A DNA stretch of 64,000 bases from Primulina eburnea (Eukaryota; Streptophyta; Magnoliopsida; Lamiales; Gesneriaceae), in NCBI RefSeq assembly GCF_022965805.1, contig NC_133101.1, positions 45,898,342 through 45,962,341 of the forward strand, in the 5' to 3' direction. Every line of letters starts with the position of its first letter. Positions within the stretch are counted from its first letter, which is position 1. Both the position numbers and the translations under genes were made by a program. Of the stretch, positions 55,922-64,000 are shown piece by piece. Below the pieces are notes generated by a model. That model had not been told where the DNA came from. It did no database searches and worked only from the letters and a program-made list of their open reading frames with translations.

Positions 55922-57250
55922 TGTGGGGACCCGGACGCTAATCATGTTCTTAATCATCATTGGGACTAATTGATCAATTATAATAAACAGGGTCTAATTT
56001 TTTTTTTTAAATACGGAAGGTAATGGAATCAAACTCCTATACATATCAGTATAAAAGTATAAATCTGATAAAATATACAATCATACACATCTCAGGTTCA
56101 ACAACTAACTATCAAGTGTTTAAACCCTATCTCTAGTCCAAGTCCATAGTCTCCACTCTACTCGATCTTTCTTCACCTCTGTGACCCTGAACCTGTCCCA
56201 CCTGTTGTCATGCACACATACAGACAAGACAACAGCCGGATAACTCGGGTGAGATATAAATATCCCAGTATAAACAATGTATACATGCAATCATATAAAA
56301 CATATATAAAAGCATAAACAAACATCAAAACATGTATCTAATCTGACTACATGAATCAATGACTCGTGATCTGATCTTATCTTATCTCTAATCTAGGGAT
56401 CCCGATCTAATTTAGACTTTGGTATGCTGTATCGAATGTCTACAACAGACGTCGATCTACATCTAAGCTCATCGATACACCATAAGTCTAGAGTCTTCGC
56501 GGTTCTGACAAAAACTCGGCGGTTCTTCCCTCGCTAGGCTGATCTGCCCTAGACTAGAATTCTTGCTCTGCTATAATTCAATAGACTAAACATATCAATC
56601 TGATAATCTGCAAATATCAATGCAATAAAATAAAGTATGTGATTTTGGGAAACTCAAGTCAAACTTAACTCGAGTTGTGCAATCTCGAATCAACATTTAT
56701 TTATACCTTTCTTGCTGTCGTTCTGATACAATCGAAGTCTTGATTCAAAGTCTGTCACTGTTGAATCTGGAAATGACTATATCAATATACCATATCAATA
56801 TTCTAATCAAATCACGACATCTCTGTTTTATCAAATTCTGACAGTACAATAGTACAATCCTGCGATACTGGTGATACCAAACCAGTATCTACTAATTCCA
56901 ATAATTTACAATCAACCACCGTACAAATCTGACATCACATCTCAGTCAATTTAAATCTGAAATTTATAACAATTCCATAATCAATCTGTTTCTTAATCTA
57001 ACTTTGATTCTATGATGTCTACTATGTCAAGAACGCAATATATGAATCGTATCTGATTCTGGACAGCATAATTTCAAATCTTAACAAAACGTAACAAAAC
57101 TTACGTCCTGTAGTAGCTGTCGTTGTTAGGAACACGGTATCGTACTCGGATCCACAATCGGACAGACAGATTGAAATATAAAGGCGTAAGGATTTCTGGA
57201 GGATTTTCTCGATTTCCTTCCTTCTTATCCCCATATTCTGAAGGATATAC

Positions 57251-57309
<59 letters not shown>

Positions 57310-57662
57310 ATTGCATGTTAACGAAACGTGTCACTTTTTCATGAATTTCAGTCGGCGCTCGAGCGGTGCTAAACTACCGCTCGGGCGCGGCAGTCTCTGT
57401 TCAAGCATTTCCGAATTGCACCTTGGCGCTCGGGCGGTCAAAAACTACCGCCCGGGCGCCACACCCTCTGCCCGAACATGTTCTTGTTGAACATTGGCGC
57501 TCGGGCGGTCACTTTCTACCGCTCGGGCGCCAATCGTTCTGCCTAATATTTGCACAATTCATAAGCTTTGTTCAAGCTGGTCTCGGAATGGCACGGCTAT
57601 TATCACATCAGTTTAAATTCAATAATCTCCGCTTAACATGATATAAAATCTAGGGCATTACA
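55922..57662 (-). repeat. 5' LTR of C
   Basis: 1741 bp, partner of 38987-40708. The (TA)n run near 57250-57306 is longer than in the other copy and accounts for most of the length difference. Contains the module at 56200-56253 and the three GC-rich hairpins. Confidence 0.93.
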
Positions 57663-58371
57663 TTTCTTGACAAGAGATTTGAAGAAGCTGCCCCCCCCCC
57701 CCCCCCCCTCAGCCCTTGGGTAAAGGCACTTATCATGATGTCGGAGGTAGCCGCTGGTATTTCCAATGCTGCACTGTTGAAGCGCTGGACAAACTCCCGT
57801 AAAGTTTCAGCCTCTTTCTATTTCATTACAAACAAACTCAAGTTATTATTTTGGTGCCTCTTGATGCTGGCAAATCGGTGCAAGAAAGCTGCAGAAAAAT
57901 CTTTAAAAGACTGTATGGAGTTGGGCTGCAGGCTATTAAACCATTGTTGGGCTGATCTTACCAACGTGCCTAGAAACACCCTGCACCTAACTCCATCTGA
58001 ATATTGGTGCAACAGAGCTGCATTCTCGAATCTCGCCAAGTGCTCTTCAGGGTCCATATGTCCGTCATATTCTCCAGCGTTCGATTTTCGGAAATTTGGG
58101 GGAAGCCATTCTTCCAAGATGGATAGTGAAAAAAGGCTTCTTCTCTTGGGTACCGGCGCCCTGCTTTCTACCTGCTCCCTCAATCTCCGGATCTCCTTCC
58201 ACATCTCCCCCATCTCACTAATCTCTCCTCTTTGAGGGGGTTGCGTCTCTTCAACCCTGCTCTGGTAGACTTCAACATTTTCCTTATGATCCTGCCGGGC
58301 GTCCTGTTCCTCTACAAAGATAGATTCTTGATTCCTTTTCATGGCCTCATCCACAGTTCGGGTTATAAATT
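57663..58371 (-). pseudogene. gag: T Gag amino-terminal part
   Basis: The frame 58371-57818 carries DPEEHLARFENAALLHQYSD, then CRVFLGTLVRSAQQWFN and FKDFSAAFLHRFASIKRHQ, the diagnostic Gag block of Tat elements. After one stop near 57818 it goes on (REFVQRFNSAALEIPAATSD) to a run of 18 C at 57691-57708 that shifts the frame by one, then to insertion C. On the right it is cut by copia D at 58371, so the Gag start is not in the window. Confidence 0.87.
57691..57708. repeat. Homopolymer of 18 C in T gag
   Basis: Runs through a coding part of old Gag and leaves it out of frame. Either slippage in dead DNA or an assembly error. Confidence 0.8.
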
Positions 58372-60423
58372 TGTTAGAGTAGGTGCACGTCGAGCCAAGT
58401 GTTGGCCGAGTGTTCACAATGAAACTCTATGTATAAACAGTCTTTATTTTAATAATATTTGAAATTAATATTTTGGCACTTCTTTTTCTATATACCCATG
58501 CATGTTGCATAGATAAAGTCCTTGAATATACAAATAGTAGAAAGAATATGAGATGCTCATATGATGAGTATCATGAAACTCATATTTGGAATACTGTATA
58601 TTCTAAACAGCTCCTAGTCGATTCAGCCGCCGCTAAGAAGGATATAGGCCGCTCGAGTTCGAGACTAGTATATGCGATGTGAGTACCATGTTTCATTGGT
58701 AGGGGACATTGTGATGTCCGAACATGCAGATAGGTGCTCCTTGTAGAGTGCACTGAACAATCCTCCATAAAGGACTTTCCAAGTGGTTCTCACTTATCGA
58801 GTGGAAACGTCCTAGTTTATGGCTGTACACTATTAGTTCTTATGACCCGGGACAACATTGAGACTCTATGTGCTAGCATTACACTTTGACTTGTTTACCG
58901 ACTCTCATAGGGTAATCAGGTGGCAAGGTTGGGTGTTTGTCAAAACATATAGGAGTCGATGCATTGTAGTCGGGGATTCACCGCTTACCTTCGGGTATGG
59001 ATATCCTATGTGATCTCATGTGTATGTAGTTTGAAATCTCTGATCAGAGTATGGTGGTAACTAAGAAAGGGGTTTCTTAGATTACACCATCGATGCAACT
59101 ACGATGTGACACATAGTATCGATTCATTGACAACTCTCGATATACCAATGGTTGTCGAATCGATCGGGATATATGAGTTGAAGGGACCAGTACTGTATGC
59201 TAACCATAATTAAATGGTTCTTGCAGGCACTATCATTTGATATCTAGGGAATCATGTAAGCGATGCTGCTAGGCGTTTAACAAGATTGGTTGGGTACTAT
59301 CAGACTTGAGTTCTGACGTTCTTGTTATCAAGGAGTTGATAAGTAATAATGGAGCAACTGAGGTATGCTCGAATAAGGACATGTTTAGTCCGAATCACAT
59401 AGAGATGTGAACCCACGGCTAGTTGTATCAATGAACCATTGATGACCACACAAGTGATAGCTTTCTAGATCCCGTTGAGAAGTAAAATAGTTCAATGTGT
59501 TGAACGGCTTATAAAGGAGTTTATAAGCGTAAGGAATAATAGAAGTATGACATCTATAAGGAGAATGTAACTTTTAATTTGAGTAATTGTTCCTAAATTA
59601 AAAGTTGGCCAAATAAATAATGTATTTGAAAATTGTGATTTTCATAAACATTATTATGGACTAAATTAAATTAATTCAAGTTTTGAATTAATTAAACACT
59701 AGTGGGCCTAGTAGAGTCCAAATAATTAAATTAATTCAAGTGTTGAATTATTTAAATCATATTGGGTCATGTAGAGCCCAATAGGAAATATTTATTCAAC
59801 TAGTGGGCTTGAGTAAAATAAAGTAAGGTTTAATTGGGTTCAAATTTGTTTGAGACAATTAAATTAAAGTCCATGGGCTTAGTAATTGTTACAAGCCCTA
59901 ATAGGTTTTGCATGCTTGGGAGGTGAAGAGTTGGGAAATACTTTTTATTTAAAAAAATTGCATGGCATGCTAAAGGTGGTCTCTACCTTTTCAAACACCA
60001 TGAAAAGCAATCCCTTCTCTCCTCCTACACAAGATGGCCGAAACTTGCACTCCAAATTCTCTCCAATTTTTGTTCTTCAATTGTTGAAGATTCCCTACAC
60101 TTCTCAAAGATAAATCCTCCTATTTTTCTAGTGCAAAATAAGAGGGGATCTACCTAGTTGGTGGTGAGCTTAATTTTGAGCAAGGTGTGCTCAAGGAAAG
60201 CCATTAGAAGTTCATCCTTTCAAGAGCCAAGCTGTTTACAACTTGGTTGGAGCCATCATCAATCCATTGTGATTGATAGGTATATTTCTAAACACACTAT
60301 GAATGTCATATTTAGTGTTTTTGTATATGCTACACACTAGTAGAGGTGCTCGAATTTTTCCTTGGTAAAATCGAATTTTAAACTTCCGTTGCGCATTCGT
60401 GCACCTTAATCGATCTTCTTTCA
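58372..60423 (+). repeat. 5' LTR of D
   Basis: Starts TGTTAGAGTAGGTGCACG directly after Tat Gag and ends ...CTTCTTTCA before the primer-binding site. About 2.05 kb, AT-rich, with no credible gene; frames such as 59886-60113 are not conserved-looking. The partner LTR is outside the window, so the 3' border is inferred. Confidence 0.75.
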
Positions 60424-60425
60424 AG

Positions 60426-60438
60426 TGGTATCCGAGCC
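60426..60438 (+). other. Primer-binding site of D (variant)
   Basis: TGGTATCCGAGCC; compared with the initiator tRNA-Met type TGGTATCAGAGC it has one substitution (A to C). Confidence 0.7.
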
Positions 60439-60440
60439 AA

Positions 60441-61965
60441 GGATACTATTTTGTGTAGCATATACATAATATTATATTGAGGTCGATTTCTAACCGCATG
60501 AGATGAGTTTTTGCAACAAAATCAAGGCCAAGACAAAGGGGATTTTCGAGCAGCATGTTGCTGCCCATTTCGGGCAGCTCGGGCTGCCCGAACCCCTCCT
60601 TTAAAAATATAAAAAATTTTGTTGGCCTGAATCCGGCGACAGAGCTCCGACGACGGCGATGACGACTAGGGTTTCCAAAAGTGTTTTGGATTATCAAAGT
60701 GTCATGGGCCTTGATGTTGTTGGGTCATTAGATGGCTAACATATTTGTAAAATTTAAATGGGCCAAAATGTTTTTGGTGAAAAATGATTTTTTGGGTCCT
60801 TAAGTTTAAATTTACAAAATTTGCAAATATTTTCTCATGAAATAAATAATTTATGTTGGACTTTAATTATTTATAGTAAATGGTGATTTACAAGAAATTC
60901 GGTTATAAATAAATTAATTAGAAATTAGACAAAAGTGCTTGTATACTTTGTTAATTTAGTTTATAATCGTTGCGATTAGTGATTGGATCAAGTTATATAA
61001 TATTGGATCAACTAATTATTGTGATAATTAATTGATGGTATATGATATGTGATATTATGCATGAAGGATGATCAAAAGCCCAAGTCCGATTTGCTAGGTG
61101 TATCTTAGGATATTTTGTGTTGAATGATTGTAATGATTATCAAATTTCAAGTGGGCTTGATTTATGTCCCGTTCCCACCCCATGAGATGTATCCCTATTT
61201 GCCATAGATATTTATTTATAAATATTAGTATAGTGGAAGATCAAGATTGGAAGATGGTGGGCTTGATGATTATGGAGATTGAAGACATGTAAATATTGGA
61301 GGCTAATGTAATAGTTGCATTTGCATCCCATGCATTTCCCTAGGATTGGACCTAAGCCCATGTTAAGCTCACACGGGCCATTAGTTTTGGGGCGATTGAT
61401 CATCCTTGTTTTGTTTACTGTTTATAATATATGCATGATATATTATAAATAATGAGTATGTGCATTATTATTATGATAATAACAAATTTGCATTAATCTG
61501 GAAAACATACGATCAAACATGGCGAGCTTTTAAAATAAAATTAAAGATGAGACATTTCAAAATTAAAAACCCTTATTTTGAATAAGATTCAAAATTAATA
61601 TCAAGCCCGAAAAGAAGAATTATAAATTTGTTTATAATTTCCATGTCTTCCATCGACAATGGGTGCATGATGAACGGTACCCGTGCTCGGGGCTCGGCTC
61701 ATATTATTGGTGGGGCCCTGGGTGCCGGAAAGCTGTGACATCCATTGACATGGTGATGTGAACTACGTGGAACTCCCATGATTTCGGCTTATATTATTGA
61801 GGGAACTCATGAAGACCATCCATTAAGGTTCAACATCGATGGGTAAGGCTTGACACGTAAAGATGAACGACGTCATATAATTGGGTCCTAATCAAACGTG
61901 AGACAAAATTTTACATAGAGGGTTGCATAGTGATGCAATTGGAAACTACCTTTTAGGAATTATGA
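60441..61965 (+). other. Leader of D
   Basis: 1.5 kb without a gene. It contains a perfect inverted repeat, TTCGGGCAGC / GCTGCCCGAA with a 4-nt loop, at 60569-60592. The long untranslated leader is unusual for copia elements, most of which have short ones. Confidence 0.65.
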
Positions 61966-62754
61966 TTGGCAGATATTATTCGGGATCATAATTTGTTAAT
62001 TGGACCTTACGTACCTACTGAGAAAAGGAGTTTCCGGTTTTCGCTAGAGGGTAGTGAAAATGTCAAAACAGTTGGAGCTAATATTTACAAAGTAAAAGTC
62101 CATACTTTATATCTTACTAAATATTTTAAAATAGTTATTAAAATTTATCTGTTTTATTTTTCAATACTTTTTGACAATGTCTTCGATTCGCAATCGCTAT
62201 CTGCCATACTCGAAAAACACATATTAACTGGAACTAATTACCTCACTTGGCTAAGAAACCTGAAAATCGTCTTGAATTCGGAAAGGATTGCATATACACT
62301 AACTAAGTCGCCCCCTGTTGAGGCTCCGACTAGCTCCATTCCTGAGGAATTGCAGACTTACAAGGATCAGTGTGACCATGACTTGAAAGCCTTGTGTTAT
62401 ATGCAGGCTTCTATGAATGATGAGCTGCAGAGGCGTTTTGAGGATGCAAAGAATGCTGCTGACATTCATTTGCATCTCAAGGAGCTCTTTGGTGAGCAAA
62501 CACGACCTCTTAGGCATGCTACCATCAAGGATCTGATCACTTTACGCATGCGAGATGGGGCCTCAGTCCATGAGCATGTCCTAAAGATGATTGGGCTTGT
62601 GGATAAGCTTGTGGGCATGGATCTTACATTGCCATCGGAGCTGACCACCGACGTGTTGCTCTTATCGCTGCCTAGCTCATTTGATCCTTTTGTGGTGAAT
62701 TTCAACATGAATAAGCTGGAACCGACCCTTGAGGAGTGGGTGAATATTCTTTGA
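61966..62754 (+). pseudogene. gag: D Gag
   Basis: 262-residue frame. From about residue 75 it matches copia Gag (SLSAILEKHILTGTNYLTWL, CYMQASMNDELQRRFEDAKN, LKELFGEQTRPLRHATIKDL, VHEHVLKMIGLVDKLVGMDL). The first 70 or so residues do not look like Gag; an ATG at 62181 one frame away is a better start, so a small indel follows it. The frame ends at TGA 62752, but similarity continues in the next frame at about 62737 (EYSLTFESTIKKEK). Thus one frameshift within Gag. Confidence 0.8.
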
Positions 62755-64000
62755 CGTTTGAATCCACTATCAAGAAAGAGAAGCCGGTTCTTTATGTGGG
62801 TTCTTTATCTAGTGCGAAGACTGGCCCACATGAGAAGGGAAAGAAGCGTTCTTTCCAGCATCCCAAGAAGAACGTGCCCTTGAAGAGGCAAAATCCGAGT
62901 CCCGCTGTGGCAGCCACACCAGTGAAGGCTGACAAGACTGTTGACATCTGTCATCACTGCAAGAAGCCTGAATATTGGAGGCGTAATTGCAGAGAATATC
63001 TTGCCCAGAAGAGTTCTGGAAACGGTATGTTCTATATTGAAGTAAACATTTCAATTAACTCTATTTCTTGGGTACTGGATACCAGCTGTGGCTCACATCT
63101 CTGTAATGATTTTCAGGTGATGGGAAGAAGTATGAGGCTCAGGGAAGGTGAGACCTTCTTGAGGATGGGCAATGGAGCAAGAGTTGCTGCCAAGGCCGTA
63201 GAAGATGTTTACTTATTGTTGAACAATGATTTTAAGTTAATTTTGAGAGATGTTTTGTTTGTACCAGATTTGGTGAAAAACATTATTTCCATTTCTATGC
63301 TTGATAAAGATGGATTTTCTTGTTTATTTAGCAAAGGTGTTTGCAACATTTACAAGAATGAATGTTTAATTGGTACTGGAGAACTTGAAAACGATCTCTA
63401 CAACTTAAAATACAAAGATATTCCACTAAAAATTGTCCAAGCAATAACAACAACAAACAAGCGAAATCAAGATACTCTAAATTCGGCACAATTATGGCAT
63501 GCTCGATTGGGATATATTTTCCTAAGAAGGATGAAGAAGCTAGTGGGAGTAGGCATGTTTGATATGTCTGATATTAATGCTCTCACGACTTGTGAATCCT
63601 GTCTGAAAGGAAAGATGACCAAAATTCCCTTTAAGGGCCATGTGGAGCGAGCCAAAGGGTTATTGGATTTGATCCATACCGATGTGTGCGGTCTGCTTAG
63701 CATCACCACTAAGCATGGACATGCCTACTTCATCACCTTTACCGATGACTTTTCGAGGTATGGGTATGTGTATTTGATGAAATACAATTCTGAAGCCTTT
63801 GAAAGGTTCAAAGAATTCAGATGTGAAGTAGAGAAGCAGTTGGGACGAAGCATCAAGACACTTCGATCGGATCGAGGTGGTGAGTACTTGAGTTCCGAGT
63901 TCCAAGAGTATCTTAGGGAGAATGAGATTCTCTCGCAGTGGACTCCGCCCGCTACACTGCAGTTGAATGGTGTTTCGGAGCGTCGTAACCGTACTTTGAT
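62737..64000 (+). pseudogene. pol: D Gag end, zinc knuckle, protease, integrase (continues past window)
   Basis: Open in one frame to the window edge. The zinc knuckle is CHHCKKPEYWRRNC, with Tyr where His is expected. Protease has LDTSCGSHLC instead of D-T-G. Integrase starts with WHARLGYI (second zinc His is Tyr) and CESCLKG, then core residues in LIHTDVCGL, LRSDRGGEYL and NGVSERRNRTL (DDE present). The three odd residues are all C-to-T or G-to-A type changes. The enzyme set is probably inactive despite the long open frame. Confidence 0.83.

Larger units (their letters stand above)
38987..57662 (-). mobile_element. Element C: Tekay-type chromovirus, likely autonomous relative of B
   Basis: LTRs 38987-40708 and 55922-57662, TSD TTTCT (38982-38986 and 57663-57667). 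Minus-strand order: 5' LTR, primer-binding site (55905-55916), gag, protease, RT, RNase H, integrase (split by solo LTR G) and chromodomain-like end. Without inserted DNA it is about 8.3 kb. The LTRs differ at about 30 sites and in a (TA)n run. LTR ends and the Gag cysteine motif match B, so C represents the autonomous side of that family, though this copy carries stops and frameshifts. Confidence 0.9.
9629..58371 (-). mobile_element. Element T: old Tat-lineage Ty3/gypsy element split into four pieces
   Basis: The pieces are 9629-13277, 30851-30883, 38872-38986 and 57663-58371 (TSD copies included). They read in order on the minus strand as gag, protease, RT, RNase H, a second (archaeal-type) RNase H and partial integrase. 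Removing insertions A, B and C together with one TSD copy each leaves the Gag reading in register across all three junctions, which proves that the pieces were one gene. The second RNase H is the hallmark of the Tat lineage. The 5' end lies beyond copia element D, and the 3' end is deleted. Several stops, an RT deletion and frame slips show that it is dead. Confidence 0.88.
58372..64000 (+). mobile_element. Element D: Ty1/copia element, right part beyond the window
   Basis: 5' LTR 58372-about 60423, primer-binding site, long leader, gag, then protease and integrase in copia order (integrase before RT). RT and RNase H would lie past 64000. It is inserted in Gag of T; the TSD cannot be verified. 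Lineage not assigned. Confidence 0.88.

Overview
The window is plant nuclear DNA, almost certainly from a repeat-rich flowering plant, and I see no host gene in it. Everything recognisable is LTR retrotransposon: Ty3/gypsy chromoviruses, a Tat-lineage gypsy element and Ty1/copia. The evidence is polyprotein domains (Gag, zinc knuckle, protease, reverse transcriptase, RNase H, integrase, chromodomain), primer-binding sites of the initiator-tRNA-Met type, polypurine tracts, TG...CA LTR ends and 5-bp target-site duplications (TSDs). Names A to G, L1, L2, S and T below are mine.

Layout. 1-4173: 3' tail and one long LTR (L1) of a plus-strand gypsy element. 4174-9628: truncated minus-strand Tekay-type element (L2) with gag, protease, part of RT and one LTR. 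From 9629 to 58371 one old minus-strand Tat-type element (T) is split into four pieces (9629-13277, 30851-30883, 38872-38986, 57663-58371) by three complete insertions. These are A (13278-30850, minus, CRM-like chromovirus, TSD TCTCT), B (30884-38871, plus, gag-only non-autonomous element, TSD TCCAC) and C (38987-57662, minus, Tekay-type, TSD TTTCT). D (58372 to beyond the window end, plus, copia) interrupts T's gag again.

Second-level insertions: in A, a Tekay-type element F (18224-26355, plus, TSD AATCT/AACCT) and a copia SIRE-like solo LTR S (28463-30806, TSD GATCC); in C, a 3.25-kb solo LTR G (41153-51530, minus, TSD GACAG). Third level: inside G sits the Tekay-type element E (41715-48834, minus, TSD TTTAC), the best preserved element, with one frameshift as its only coding lesion that I see. 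By-eye LTR comparison ranks the pairs from young to old as B (about a dozen differences in 2.2 kb), E (about ten in 1.2 kb), C (about 30 in 1.7 kb), then A and F (about 2 to 3 percent), which agrees with the nesting order.

How the parts relate. B and C share LTR termini and a similar Gag carboxy-terminus. B has an open gag but only a decayed relic of pol, so it looks like a lineage mobilised in trans by C-like relatives. All Tekay-type LTRs here share a short module (CTCAC, usually with a small hairpin, then CAGGT or TAGGT) and a TTCCGC box near their 3' end. Several families carry arrays of GC-rich inverted repeats just upstream of a TATA box. These cis structures, element B, and a possible intron in L2 are the observations most worth following. 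CRM-like and Tat insertions and dense nesting suggest pericentromeric heterochromatin, but that is inference.
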